This document shows, piece after piece, positions 1 to 9,137 of a DNA stretch of 64,000 nt; positions within the stretch are counted from its first letter, which is position 1, and the number at the start of each line of letters is the position of its first letter. The translations under genes and the position numbers were made by a program. Source of the DNA: Motiliproteus sp036961355 (GTDB lineage: Bacteria > Pseudomonadota > Gammaproteobacteria > Pseudomonadales > Balneatricaceae); assembly GCA_036961355.1 (NCBI GenBank), contig JBALVL010000024.1:1-64000 (forward strand), in the 5' to 3' direction. Below the pieces are notes generated by a model. The model had not been told where the DNA came from. It saw nothing but the letters and a program-made list of their open reading frames with translations, and ran no database searches.

Positions 1-987
1 ATCCGCCCCTGTCTTAATTGATTATGAGGGGTGACAACTATCCTGACACAGGGGGAAAATGAGGTTATCACAACTGTCGCCATAACTGTTCTGCATAAAA
101 AAAAGAAGATAAAAGAGACTTACTGCTAACGTTTTTCTGCGCATTTTTTTGAATGAATTGTTGCTAGATCGGGTATGGAAACATGTAACGCGCTTTATCA
201 TTATATTGATACGCTGATCTTATGGCTGTCGATACAGCCGTGCTGAGAAAGCTGACCGGACTGGTTGCTGTAAAAAATATCGAAGAGAGGAAGCGACAGA
301 GAGAAGTTCTTCCTGATTGCCATCCTGACCTCCTTGGTCTAAGTCGCATGGTAGAGATTACGGACTTTAACTCGGTTACAACACCCTCTAAAGCTATTGA
401 ACTATAGCGCATTAATCATGTTTTGTTCGATGCTATCACCGTAAGCGGTTTGGGAATGCAGATGTTATGTATGACTCTACGTTTAAACCGCGACTGGTAG
501 CGCTAACCTCCCCCGAAACCACCGTCAAGATGGGTGTCATTCATACATAAAAGCCCACGCGGTTTGACCTGGAATCCATTGTGCCTTCAGACTGATGGCT
601 GCTTTCCTTCACTTGTCGAACACGAAAGCTTGATCGGGCTTAATTTGGCCTGAAATGGGGTCGATTCAAACTAAGAATCACGTCTCCTTTGTAGATACAG
701 CGGCCGATAGCAGAAGTCGTCGTGATGACCACCTTGGATTTGGACTCTGACTAAATCAGATTGGCTTTATTCGATACATTAGAAAGCCCTTACAGGCTGC
801 TAAGCTCGCATAGCGGAAGACAGTGAAAAAGATTTATGATGGCTGGATTGTCGCCGCAAGCGGCAGAAGTAGGCGCTCACACCCCTACCGTTTAACCCCC
901 CCCACGACGATTGGACGATCCAATTCAGTACGACTTTGGCACCCACATTGTCGATTCTGTCGTTCATGGATGATGCGATAAAAGAAG
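1..987. other. Region without a recognisable gene
   Basis: I see no protein family, RNA gene or repeat in this stretch. The only open frames are short (61 codons from 222 on the plus strand, 82 codons on the minus strand) and neither resembles anything I know. It lies downstream of the pntB terminators and may hold remnants of lost genes or the upstream part of a gene outside the window. Confidence 0.5.
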
Positions 988-1011
988 AGCGCCCATCGGG
1001 TGATGGGCGCT
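988..1011 (-). terminator. Hairpin, probable second terminator after pntB
   Basis: Perfect 10-bp stem (988-997 with 1002-1011) around a four-base loop. Read on the minus strand it is followed by a T-rich tract, so it could back up the terminator at 1101-1142. Confidence 0.6.
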
Positions 1012-1100
1012 ACTTTGAAACCCGACATGGGATGAATAGTCCTTGGTTGGGCTTGTTTTCCTGCAAGGGCCGAATGTCCGCCGACGTATAAACCGCTGCC

Positions 1101-1142
1101 AAAAGCTATCCGTTTGTCTATAACCGCGACGGATAGCCTTTT
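1101..1142 (-). terminator. Rho-independent terminator of the pnt operon
   Basis: The arms 1101-1113 and 1129-1142 are nearly perfectly complementary and end in TTTT on the minus strand, just after the pntB stop codon. Confidence 0.7.
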
Positions 1143-1152
1143 CAGGGCCTGA

Positions 1153-2562
1153 TTAAGCCGCCTCGTGCAGCGCCGCGGTCAGATCCATGATCGCCTTCTT
1201 GCCATCACCAAACATCATAAAAGTATTGTCGTTGGCAAACAGTGGGTTAGGCAGACCTGCATAACCCGGACTCAAGCTGCGCTTAACGACAACCACATTT
1301 TTGGCATGGTCGACATTGAGAATCGGCATTCCATAGATAGGACTGCCTTTGTCTTCCCGAGCCATCGGATTGGTCACATCATTGGCGCCGATCACAATCA
1401 CCACGTCCGTTTTACCAAACCGGGCGTTGGCCTGCTCCATCGTCTTCATCTGCTCGTAGTCCACTTCCGCCTCAGCCAACAGGACGTTCATGTGACCGGG
1501 CATACGACCGGCGACCGGGTGAATAGCGTACTCCACCTCCACACCGCGGCTTTCGAGCGTATCCGACAGTTCACGCACCGCGTGCTGTGCCTGCGCCATC
1601 GCCAACCCGAAACCAGGCACAATCACCACCCGTTGCGCGTCTTCCAGCAGCATACTTATCTCATCGGGCGTCGATGATTTCACCTTGCCGGCATAGACCT
1701 CGTCGGCATCTATCGTTACACCACTACTGGGGACCATGGTGCCAAACAGCACATTCAACAATGACCGGTTCATCGCCACACACATAATCTGCGTCAGGAT
1801 GATTCCGGATGCCCCGACCAGGGCACCGGAGACGATCAGTACGGTGTTACCCATGATGAAACCCGCAGCCGCCGCTGCGATGCCCGAGTAGGAGTTCAGC
1901 AATGCGATAACCACCGGCATATCGGCACCGCCAATCGGCATCACCAGGGTCACCCCAAGCAACAGTGCCAGCGCGATTAATGCCACAAAACTCGACGTCG
2001 CCATGCTGTCGCTAATCACCATGCTATAACCCAGCGCCAGCGTTGCCACTAGCAGCCCCAGGTTGAGATATTTCATCCCGCTAAAACCCATCGATTTACC
2101 GGAGATCAGCTCCTGTAATTTGGCAAACGCCACGGCACTACCCGTCAGAGTCACCGCACCGATTAGAGCCGCCATCGCCATCGCAACCAACGCCACGACC
2201 TGCTCAGCACCTGAAGCAGCAGTGCCGAAACTGATAAAAGAGAAATAGCTGGCCGCGGCGACACCCAGTGAGGCTCCACCACCAAAACCATTCAACAGCG
2301 CCACCATCTGCGGCATACCGGTCATCTGTACCCTTTTAGCCATCACAAAACCGATCACTGCTCCCAGACCGATAGCGGCAACAATCAACTCGTAACTGAT
2401 GACATTACGATCAAGCAACGTCACCACGACCGCGATCAACATCCCCACAGCCGCCAGGGTATTGCCGCGAACGGCGGTACGCGGGCGAGTCAGCCCCTTA
2501 ATTCCTGCAACAAACAGCAATGCTGCAACCAGATAAAACAGATCTACAATCATAAGGTTCAT
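1153..2562 (-). CDS. pntB: NAD(P) transhydrogenase subunit beta
   Basis: Membrane and NADP(H)-binding subunit of the proton-translocating transhydrogenase, which uses proton motive force to move hydride from NADH to NADP+. The 469-residue length is typical. The first ~270 residues are a string of hydrophobic helices; the C-terminal dIII domain carries the NADP-binding PGFGLAMAQAQ loop and the GANDVTNP motif. It starts 3 nt after pntA2 ends, so the three pnt genes are one operon. Placed next to F420 genes with an F420:NADP reductase, it could supply NADPH for F420 reduction; that link is inference. Confidence 0.96.
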   Translation of the reverse strand: MNLMIVDLFYLVAALLFVAGIKGLTRPRTAVRGNTLAAVGMLIAVVVTLLDRNVISYELIVAAIGLGAVIGFVMAKRVQMTGMPQMVALLNGFGGGASLGVAAASYFSFISFGTAASGAEQVVALVAMAMAALIGAVTLTGSAVAFAKLQELISGKSMGFSGMKYLNLGLLVATLALGYSMVISDSMATSSFVALIALALLLGVTLVMPIGGADMPVVIALLNSYSGIAAAAAGFIMGNTVLIVSGALVGASGIILTQIMCVAMNRSLLNVLFGTMVPSSGVTIDADEVYAGKVKSSTPDEISMLLEDAQRVVIVPGFGLAMAQAQHAVRELSDTLESRGVEVEYAIHPVAGRMPGHMNVLLAEAEVDYEQMKTMEQANARFGKTDVVIVIGANDVTNPMAREDKGSPIYGMPILNVDHAKNVVVVKRSLSPGYAGLPNPLFANDNTFMMFGDGKKAIMDLTAALHEAA

Positions 2563-2565
2563 GGC

Positions 2566-2853
2566 TTAGCTCCTGCGCTTGAACATGCTAAGCATGCGAT
2601 GGGTCACCATAAAACCGGCGATAACATTAATGGTGGCCAGTACGATGGCCACAAACCCCAGACTCTGAACCAGTAGGCCAGACGTATCACCGGAGCCGGC
2701 CGCAACCAGAGCACCGACGATGGTGATACCCGAAATGGCATTACTGCCCGACATCAATGGGGTGTGCAGCGTCGGCGGCACTTTGGTGATCAGCTCAACC
2801 CCCAAAAACACCGCCAGAGCGAACAAGGAGAGTTGCATAATAATAATTTCCAT
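2566..2853 (-). CDS. pntAB: NAD(P) transhydrogenase subunit alpha, part 2 (membrane)
   Basis: Small 95-residue membrane subunit with three hydrophobic helices, the split-off C-terminal part of the alpha subunit found in alphaproteobacterial-type three-gene pnt operons. The ATG shares one base with the TAA stop of the preceding gene (TAATG) and has a strong AGGAGG about 8 nt upstream, which favours this start over the internal ATG at residue 6. It anchors the dI domain to the membrane channel formed with PntB. Confidence 0.93.
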   Translation of the reverse strand: MEIIIMQLSLFALAVFLGVELITKVPPTLHTPLMSGSNAISGITIVGALVAAGSGDTSGLLVQSLGFVAIVLATINVIAGFMVTHRMLSMFKRRS

Positions 2854-4052
2854 TACGCCACCTCCTGAATGTTCTCTGTGTTTTCTAACTCGGTGAGGAC
2901 TAATTCGGGCAACTTCAACAAGCTACGAATCCGGCCATGGCAGACGATGCCGTCATTTGTCATCACCGTTTCTTGGATGATTTCGTCATCAAAATCGAGA
3001 TTGAGCGCCCCCGCATCGTCGATCAAATGGTTGAGCAGGTTTTCAATATTTTTGCCGTACATCTGGCTGGCGTGATTGGGCACCGTGGCTGCCAGGTTAT
3101 CGGGTCCGATAATAATGACGCCGTGCTCGACCACCGTTTCACCGCAACGGGTCAGTTCACAATTACCGCCTCGCTCGGCAGCCAGGTCGATGATCACCGC
3201 ACCGGGTTTCATACTGGCGACCATCTCTTTGGTGATTAGAATCGGAGATTTCGCGCCGGGAATGGCGGCGGTTGTGATCACGATATCCTGCTGCGCCAGT
3301 ACCTCGGTCATCAACTCGCGTTGACGCGTCAGGAAGTCCTCACCCTGCGCTTTGGCATACCCTCCCGTGCCTTCAGTCGCATCAGCGTTCAGATCCAGTT
3401 CGATCGGTTTAGCCCCAACCGAGAGAATCTGCTCACGTGCAGCGGGACGGACATCATAGGCTTCCACGACGGCGCCTAACCGTTTTGCGGTTGCGGCCGC
3501 CTGCAGACCGGCCACACCCACACCCATAATAAATACCCGGGACGGGGTCAGCGTTCCGGCGGCGGTCATCAACATCGGAAAAATTCGCCCCGAGGCATTA
3601 GCCCCCATCAACACCGCCTTATAACCGGCAATGGTGGCCATCGACGACAGCGCGTCCATGCTTTGCGCACGGCTGATCCGGGGTACCAGCTCCATCGCCA
3701 CGCTGGTGATGTGGCGTTCGGCCAATGACCGTGCTTGCTCGGGATTTCCCAAGGGGTCCATCAAGCCGATAACCAGCTGGCCACGGCGCAGTCGGCAATG
3801 TTGCTCGCCCGCCTCATTAGCGGATACGTTTACCTGAGTAATGACCTGCGCCCGGGCAAAAATCTCATCTCGATCGAGCAAAATTTCGGCGCCGGATGTC
3901 CGATAGGCGGCATCGGCGTAGTCTGCGGCTTCGCCCGCACCCGACTGGATCAGAACCTGACAGCCACGGCCACAGAGTTGTTGGACATTATCGGGCGTCA
4001 TCGCGACCCGACTCTCACCGGTTAACGTTTCTTTGGGGATTCCTATTATCAT
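2853..4052 (-). CDS. pntAA: NAD(P) transhydrogenase subunit alpha, part 1
   Basis: Soluble NAD(H)-binding dI domain, 399 residues. It opens with the family signature IIGIPKE and holds the Rossmann loop MGVGVAGLQAAATAKRLGA near residue 165 and the RGGNCE segment. I chose the ATG at 4052 because a GGGAG lies 8 nt upstream and the family starts at this MIIGIPKE; an open frame extends 16 codons further but shows no family similarity. The gene follows the hydrolase with a 157-nt gap and probably shares its promoter. Confidence 0.95.
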   Translation of the reverse strand: MIIGIPKETLTGESRVAMTPDNVQQLCGRGCQVLIQSGAGEAADYADAAYRTSGAEILLDRDEIFARAQVITQVNVSANEAGEQHCRLRRGQLVIGLMDPLGNPEQARSLAERHITSVAMELVPRISRAQSMDALSSMATIAGYKAVLMGANASGRIFPMLMTAAGTLTPSRVFIMGVGVAGLQAAATAKRLGAVVEAYDVRPAAREQILSVGAKPIELDLNADATEGTGGYAKAQGEDFLTRQRELMTEVLAQQDIVITTAAIPGAKSPILITKEMVASMKPGAVIIDLAAERGGNCELTRCGETVVEHGVIIIGPDNLAATVPNHASQMYGKNIENLLNHLIDDAGALNLDFDDEIIQETVMTNDGIVCHGRIRSLLKLPELVLTELENTENIQEVA

Positions 4053-4209
4053 TATTTTTCTCCCGTGACGTGGTGCCCCAGACCACCCAAAATCAGGCAA
4101 TAGGGTTCCGCAGCCTGTTGATTAACAACAGGCAGAGAACCGAATTCAGGTCGGTGACCTCGTCAGATAGTGAACTGATTAGATCTAAAGATTGGCCAGC
4201 TAAGTGTGG

Positions 4210-5442
4210 TTAGCTGTTGGCCTGATTGAGCACCGCTGCAAGCAATACATTACAACCGGCGGCCAGATGCTCGGGCTTGGCATTTTCAGCCTCGTTGTGA
4301 CTGATACCGTCCTCGCAAGGCACGAAGACCATCGCAGTCGGGGCGACTCTGGCGATATAACAGGCATCATGACCCGCGCCACTGACGATATCGCGGTGGC
4401 TATAGCCGGCGGCTTCTGCGGCATTACGAACGGAGTCGACACACGATTTGTTAAAGGGAACCGGCGGTGAGTACCAGATCTGCTCGAACTTCATCTCCAG
4501 ACCAGTCTCTTCGGCAATACGCTTGCTGACGTCACGCAATTGCTGATCCATCTTCGATAAAATCGCATCGTCCGGATGGCGCAGGTCGACGGTAAAGAAC
4601 ACCTCACCAGGAATCACGTTCCGAGAATTAGGGAACACCTGCATCAGCCCCACGGTAGAGCACGCCAGAGGCTGATTGGTCAGGCCGATCTGGTTGACCT
4701 CATCGATGATCTGAGCGGCACCCACCAGAGCATCCTTACGCAACAACATTGGCGTCGGGCCGGCATGAGATTCTTGTCCCGTCAGAGTGATTTCATACCA
4801 GCGTTGACCTTGGGCGTCGGTTACAACACCGATGGTCGTGTCTTCGTTTTCAAGGATCGGGCCCTGTTCAATATGGGACTCGAAGAACGCCTTGATCGGG
4901 TAACCACCCACCTCTTCGGCACCGTCATAACCGATGCGGTGCAACTCTTCACCCATCGTTTTACCGTCCAGATCGGCTCGGGTGAGACCGTATTCAAGAT
5001 CAAATACACCTGCAAAAACACCTGAGGCTACCATTGCAGGAGCGAATCGAGACCCTTCTTCATTGGTCCAAACGGATGCCTCGATCGGCGCTTGGGTTTC
5101 AACCCCGTTATCGTTTAATGAACGAATCACTTCCAACCCGGCCAAGACGCCGTAAACACCGTCGAACTTGCCTCCCGTCGGCTGGGTGTCGATATGGCTG
5201 CCGATGACCACTGGCGGCAAGCTATTATCTCGTCCGGCACGACGGGCGAAAATATTGCCCATCTTATCGACCCGGACCGTACATCCCGCGTCTTCGCACC
5301 AGGAAACAAACAGGTCTCGCGCCTGGCGATCAAGATCGGTCAGAGCAAGTCGGCAACACCCGCCTTTTTCTGTTCCTCCAATCTCGCCCATCACCATGAG
5401 ACTGTCCCACAAGCGTTGTTGATTTATTTTTATAATCTTCAT
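4210..5442 (-). CDS. N-carbamoyl-L-amino-acid hydrolase / beta-ureidopropionase-type M20 amidohydrolase
   Basis: Zn-dependent amidase of the M20 HyuC/AllC/beta-ureidopropionase family, 410 residues, the usual length. Metal ligands are visible: H83 and D94 in GSHIDTQPTGGKFDG, the EE pair at 128-129 in WTNEEGSRF, H190 in SHIEQGP and the late HNEAE motif. Members remove the carbamoyl group from N-carbamoyl amino acids, releasing CO2 and ammonia, the last step of reductive pyrimidine or hydantoin breakdown; allantoate amidohydrolase is the main alternative. A strong AAGGAG sits 8 nt before the ATG. Two RutR-like palindromes lie upstream (5540-5583), and no dihydropyrimidinase gene is seen in the window. 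Confidence 0.88.
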   Translation of the reverse strand: MKIIKINQQRLWDSLMVMGEIGGTEKGGCCRLALTDLDRQARDLFVSWCEDAGCTVRVDKMGNIFARRAGRDNSLPPVVIGSHIDTQPTGGKFDGVYGVLAGLEVIRSLNDNGVETQAPIEASVWTNEEGSRFAPAMVASGVFAGVFDLEYGLTRADLDGKTMGEELHRIGYDGAEEVGGYPIKAFFESHIEQGPILENEDTTIGVVTDAQGQRWYEITLTGQESHAGPTPMLLRKDALVGAAQIIDEVNQIGLTNQPLACSTVGLMQVFPNSRNVIPGEVFFTVDLRHPDDAILSKMDQQLRDVSKRIAEETGLEMKFEQIWYSPPVPFNKSCVDSVRNAAEAAGYSHRDIVSGAGHDACYIARVAPTAMVFVPCEDGISHNEAENAKPEHLAAGCNVLLAAVLNQANS

Positions 5443-5539
5443 TGTTAACTCGCTCCTTTCGGCCTCAAACCTGACGTTTGAGCCCTGTTGAACTCGATCA
5501 AATGTTTAAACGGGCAAACATCCGATCAACCGAAACATA

Positions 5540-5555
5540 TTTACCGTATGGTAAA
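5540..5555 (-). promoter_or_regulatory. RutR-like operator upstream of the amidohydrolase-pnt operon
   Basis: TTTACCGTATGGTAAA, a near palindrome matching the pattern found at four other places in this island. It lies about 100 bp upstream of the hydrolase start and 12 bp from a second copy. Known RutR sites have the form TTGACCA-N2-TGGTCAA; assignment to the local TetR regulator is inference. Confidence 0.7.
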
Positions 5556-5567
5556 AGTAACACTAAA

Positions 5568-5583
5568 TTTACCATTTGGTCAA
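5568..5583 (-). promoter_or_regulatory. RutR-like operator, second copy
   Basis: TTTACCATTTGGTCAA, closely matching the RutR consensus, with its right half identical to it. Together with 5540-5555 it makes a tandem pair spaced 28 bp centre to centre, before the amidohydrolase gene. Confidence 0.75.
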
Positions 5584-5673
5584 ATTATTATTGGATTTGA
5601 ACTTACACCTTTAATTTGATATTAAAATCAATTATTTAGATTAAAGACGATAAGTTAAACAAAGATGTCCGGC

Positions 5674-5699
5674 AAAAAAAAACCGGCGAAGGCCGGCTT
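5674..5699 (-). terminator. Rho-independent terminator of the ribA-tsx transcript
   Basis: On the minus strand an AAGCCGGC/GCCGGTTT stem with a CTTC tetraloop runs into nine Ts, directly after the tsx-like gene. It separates the F420-ribA-tsx transcription unit from the hydrolase-pnt unit. Confidence 0.85.
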
Positions 5700-5719
5700 A
5701 TTATGAAAAGGAAACGCTA

Positions 5720-6448
5720 TTAGAAATGCCACTGAACCATCAAATTAGGATTGTGTTCATCAACCCCTTCAATACCGAACTTATTAATCCAGTACACATA
5801 TTCAATACCCACGTATACAGGCGCCTTGATATCGAATAACTTTCCCGCATTCCACTTCAACTGTGAGGTAAAGTTCATCTCGGACGCATGATCGCTCTGA
5901 GCAGAACTCCAATCGACGAAACCATCGTAAACAAAGTCTGCAGCACCGACAGAAAAGGGAAGACCCCAGGTTAGTGTCAATTGCTGGTCATCTTCCCACA
6001 GCTCATTAGACACTTGATAGACGTTCAACCCGACATACTGGAACCCCGGCACCTTGAGGTTAAAGCCAACACCGTAGAGATAGTTATCAAAACCCTCACC
6101 GGCTTCCCAGGTGGTGGCGATCAATAGGTCATTTACCGGTCCAAACTTCAACTCAGAGCTAGTGAGGTAACCCAGACTCAGCCGCGGTGAAAGCTCAAAG
6201 TAACTCTCTGTGGTGCCGTCTTTTGAGTTCAATCGGTCGATAAAGAAGAAATTATCGCCCCAGGTATGGGCACTGGCATGCTCGGCGGTAAACACCGTCC
6301 TGTCAGAGTCACCGACTTCGTAGTTACTGCCCTTCATGAAGGTCAGGCTGAAGTCGCTCCATAACATCTCTGCAGAGGCGGATGCAGAGGCGAGAAGGCA
6401 GACGCCCCCCAACAAACTGGGTAATGATACTTTCATGTTCATATTCAT
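5720..6448 (-). CDS. tsx: Tsx-like nucleoside-specific outer membrane channel
   Basis: Outer membrane beta-barrel of the nucleoside-specific channel-forming Tsx family, 242 residues. A signal peptide covers residues ~1-27 (cleavage near SASAEM). The mature part shows alternating aromatic strands and ends in a terminal Phe (VQWHF), as expected for BAM-dependent barrel insertion. Three possible in-frame ATGs lie within six codons, so the exact start is uncertain. It follows ribA by 92 nt and precedes a terminator. A nucleoside porin in a RutR-like regulon fits uptake of pyrimidine compounds; that is inference. Confidence 0.82.
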   Translation of the reverse strand: MNMNMKVSLPSLLGGVCLLASASASAEMLWSDFSLTFMKGSNYEVGDSDRTVFTAEHASAHTWGDNFFFIDRLNSKDGTTESYFELSPRLSLGYLTSSELKFGPVNDLLIATTWEAGEGFDNYLYGVGFNLKVPGFQYVGLNVYQVSNELWEDDQQLTLTWGLPFSVGAADFVYDGFVDWSSAQSDHASEMNFTSQLKWNAGKLFDIKAPVYVGIEYVYWINKFGIEGVDEHNPNLMVQWHF

Positions 6449-6540
6449 CTCTTTCGGATTTTATTTTTATTAGTTGTTTTAGGGGGCTTGTGAACAAGTC
6501 CCCAAACGTTTTGGATAGTGTTTTGATAGTTCGGTATTGC

Positions 6541-7158
6541 TTATTCCGCGAGGGTTAAAAAATGTCCCATACGGTGTTTTTTTACGGCCAAATAACCCGC
6601 ATTTTCCACCTCATGGCCCACCTCTATGGCAATACGTTGGTCCACCTGAACATGCTCTGCCATCAGCGCAGCGACCTTGTCGGGGTTGTTCGTTAACAAA
6701 CGAATCCGCCTGAGCCCCATCGACTTGAGAATTGAGGCCGCAAGGACATAACTGCGCTCGTCAGCTTGGAAACCCAACGCCAGGTTGGCATCAAGGGTAT
6801 CTAGGCCTCTGTCCTGCAGTTGATAGGCCTTCAACTTATTACTCAGACCAATTCCCCGCCCTTCCTGGCGCAGGTAAACCAACACCCCGCAGCCCTCGGC
6901 CTGGATCCGTTCGAGCGAGTGCTTTAGCTGCGCACCACAATCGCAACGTTTCGACCCAAACAGGTCCCCGGTAGCACACTCAGAGTGCAGCCGAACCAGC
7001 GGCGAACCTTGCTGTCCTGGCGTGCCTGTCTCCAGCACCATATGTTCCCGACCATTACTGCGTTCGGTATACACGGTCATCCGAAACTCGCCGTACTCCG
7101 TCGGCATAGGCACCGTCACCGATTTTGAAAACAACGCTGAATAGGCAGGCTGAAACAT
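6541..7158 (-). CDS. ribA: GTP cyclohydrolase II
   Basis: Opens the GTP imidazole ring to give the 2,5-diamino-pyrimidinone that starts riboflavin synthesis and, via 5-amino-6-ribitylaminouracil, also supplies the substrate of the F0 synthase CofG/CofH. Zinc ligands C61, C72 and C74 lie in CATGDLFGSKRCDC; the catalytic RQEGRGIGL motif follows. It is a stand-alone RibA without a RibB domain. I chose the ATG at 7158 because AAGGAG lies 7 nt upstream; the frame could extend six codons. An extra ribA in an F420 operon suggests raised demand for deazaflavin precursor. Confidence 0.93.
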   Translation of the reverse strand: MFQPAYSALFSKSVTVPMPTEYGEFRMTVYTERSNGREHMVLETGTPGQQGSPLVRLHSECATGDLFGSKRCDCGAQLKHSLERIQAEGCGVLVYLRQEGRGIGLSNKLKAYQLQDRGLDTLDANLALGFQADERSYVLAASILKSMGLRRIRLLTNNPDKVAALMAEHVQVDQRIAIEVGHEVENAGYLAVKKHRMGHFLTLAE

Positions 7159-7320
7159 GGCGTACTCCTTTTGCAAAGCGAGTAAATGACTCCACCGCTC
7201 GCTGTGGATTTTTAATTCCGGATTTAGCAGAGAATCTGTCGAGTCGATTAGCGGGCCGAGTATCGAAACTCGACGGTCTAGCTCAACGATCTAACTCAAC
7301 GACAGCGCCATACCAACTGA

Positions 7321-7343
7321 CCCGTCTGGCGTATCCAGACGGG
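7321..7343. other. Strong hairpin between the LLM oxidoreductase and ribA
   Basis: Nine-bp perfect stem CCCGTCTGG/CCAGACGGG with a five-base loop, followed at 7347-7360 by a partial direct copy of one arm. There is no T-tract, so this could be an mRNA-stabilising or attenuating structure in the 220-nt gap before ribA. It does not look like an FMN riboswitch. Confidence 0.4.
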
Positions 7344-7379
7344 CTGATCCAGACGGGCTTAAGTTAAATCAGTACAGAC

Positions 7380-8384
7380 TTATTTTTGAAATTTAGGAAT
7401 GATGGCTTCGGCGTAGTCGGCAATGATGCGTTCTTCGTCACCGCTATCCAGGTAGATATTGAACTGTGTTGTACCGGCTTCTTCCAACTCCTTGAGCTTG
7501 GAGATATGGGCATCGACATCACCCAGAACACAAAAGCTTTCGACAATTTCTGGGGTGATGAAATCCAGATACGGGTTATCACTCTGGCCGTGTTTGGAAT
7601 AGTCGTAACCCTTACGGTTTTCGATATACGAGGTCAGACTCTCCGGCACAGCGCCGCTGGTGGAACCGTACTTCTCGACGATATCCGCCACGTGGTTACC
7701 CACCATCGCTGGGAACCACTTGGTCGCCTCGATACCTTTCTCTTTGTCACCGGTAAAGGCCGGTGCCGACGTGATCACTTCGAAATTACTCATATCACGA
7801 CCCGCCGCTTCACCGGCAGCAATCGCCTGATCGGCTAACCATTTCACAATCGAAGGCTCGCCAATCTGCAATACCACACCATCACCAACCTCACCGGCCG
7901 TCTGCAGCGCCTTAGGACCGTAGGCACCGATATAGACCGGCAGTTCGTAACCGTTCGCCCAGGGCAGTTTGACCGGCTCAGGACACTCGCCATAGATCAC
8001 CTCTTCGCCGCGAACCATCGCTTTCACTTTATGGGTGAACTCGGCTACGCGTGCCAGAGTGGCAGGCTTTTTACCCATCACCCGTACCGCACTGTCACCA
8101 CGTCCCAGACCGACATGGAAGCGGCCGTTGCTCTGCAGAGCCAACGAGCCAAACAGGCTGGCAGCCAGAGACCAGTCACGCGAGTTGGGGTTGGTGACAC
8201 AGGGACCAAAACTGATCTTGGAGGTATGTTCCATACACATCGCAATGGCCGGGTAACATTCACGCCAGAGGATGTGTGAATCGTAAAACCAGCAATGGGT
8301 GAAGCCGGCGTCTTCCGCTTGTTTGGCCAATTTACGAGCGCGTTCCGGGCTAACAAAACCCTTAAAAGTGATACCAAATTTCAT
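7380..8384 (-). CDS. F420-dependent LLM-class oxidoreductase (TIGR03842/CPS_4043-like)
   Basis: Luciferase-like TIM-barrel oxidoreductase of 334 residues, closest in feel to methylenetetrahydromethanopterin reductase and to the proteobacterial TIGR03842 group, whose members are often the only F420 LLM enzyme in their genome and whose substrate is unknown. It begins MKFGITFKGFVSPERARKLA and carries the LGRGDSAVR stretch and the PVYIGAYGPKALQTAGEVGDG cofactor-binding segment typical of F420 members. It is the obvious user of the cofactor made by the adjoining operon. The RutR-like operators and amidohydrolase suggest a nitrogen heterocycle as substrate, which is inference. Confidence 0.85.
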   Translation of the reverse strand: MKFGITFKGFVSPERARKLAKQAEDAGFTHCWFYDSHILWRECYPAIAMCMEHTSKISFGPCVTNPNSRDWSLAASLFGSLALQSNGRFHVGLGRGDSAVRVMGKKPATLARVAEFTHKVKAMVRGEEVIYGECPEPVKLPWANGYELPVYIGAYGPKALQTAGEVGDGVVLQIGEPSIVKWLADQAIAAGEAAGRDMSNFEVITSAPAFTGDKEKGIEATKWFPAMVGNHVADIVEKYGSTSGAVPESLTSYIENRKGYDYSKHGQSDNPYLDFITPEIVESFCVLGDVDAHISKLKELEEAGTTQFNIYLDSGDEERIIADYAEAIIPKFQK

Positions 8385-8468
8385 AATTATTCTCCGAGTT
8401 ATACGATGTTGTTTTTATTTATGTAAAAAGTCTTTCTGGATAAACGTTGATTCAGGTTAAAAGTGAAT

Positions 8469-9137
8469 TCAGGTGCCAGGCGCCCAGATCTTTATTCCTG
8501 CATGGGAGAACGGCACTTTCTTGGAGATATTCAAACGAATCAGCATCGGTGTGATCGCCTCAACACAGCGCGCATTGACAGCCGGACCGACGTTATACGC
8601 CTGTACATCCAGACGCTGGATCAATTCGATCACGGTGTTTTTGGCCGCCAAGTCGTTGCCGCAAATCAGAATGTCGCAATTGATCGGTTGATCCAGTTTG
8701 TTCAGTGTTGCAGCAGAGACATTGTGCAGTGCTCCGACCACTGGGATCTCCGCGCCCAACAACGCCTGGGCGGCTTCCGTGGCGGACCCTTCAACAGGCA
8801 TCGCAACCGCTTTGGGGTCGCCATCGGCCAGCGGTACCACGATATCAACCAAGACCTTGCCACTAAGGGCCGGTTTAATAGCGTTCAACGTGGCATCGTG
8901 AGCGGCATAGGGGACCGCCAGGATAACCATCTCGTCAGCAGCCTGTACCGCCGCCATGTTGTCAGCACCGCTGATTACTGCGTTTGCTGTATCGAGCTGC
9001 GCGGTCAATTCAGCCGCTATCTCGGCGGCACGATCACCATCTCGCGAGCCAATAACAACGTCAACGCCCGCTGCTGCAAAGCGCAACGCCAAGCCTTTAC
9101 CCTGTGGTCCGGTACCGCCTAAAATTGCAATTTTCAT
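8469..9137 (-). CDS. fno: F420H2:NADP oxidoreductase (NPDG type)
   Basis: Transfers hydride between NADPH and F420, so it links the NADP pool charged by PntAB to reduced F420. The 222-residue protein opens with the dinucleotide fold MKIAILGGTGPQGKGLALRF, then VIGSRD for the NADP phosphate, and a later ILAVPYAAH segment typical of Fno/NpdG. The ATG overlaps the cofE stop by four bases (ATGA), so it is translationally coupled to F420 synthesis. In bacteria the expected direction is NADPH to F420. Confidence 0.9.
   Translation of the reverse strand: MKIAILGGTGPQGKGLALRFAAAGVDVVIGSRDGDRAAEIAAELTAQLDTANAVISGADNMAAVQAADEMVILAVPYAAHDATLNAIKPALSGKVLVDIVVPLADGDPKAVAMPVEGSATEAAQALLGAEIPVVGALHNVSAATLNKLDQPINCDILICGNDLAAKNTVIELIQRLDVQAYNVGPAVNARCVEAITPMLIRLNISKKVPFSHAGIKIWAPGT

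Noticed and set aside
222..407. 61-codon plus-strand frame near the left edge
   Set aside because: No ribosome site, family or compositional support.
7159..7379. FMN riboswitch before ribA
   Set aside because: The gap holds one simple hairpin with an adjacent arm repeat, not the six-helix conserved FMN element.
8463..9122. 219-codon plus-strand frame opposite the F420:NADP reductase
   Set aside because: Shadow of a well-supported gene, no ribosome site or family.
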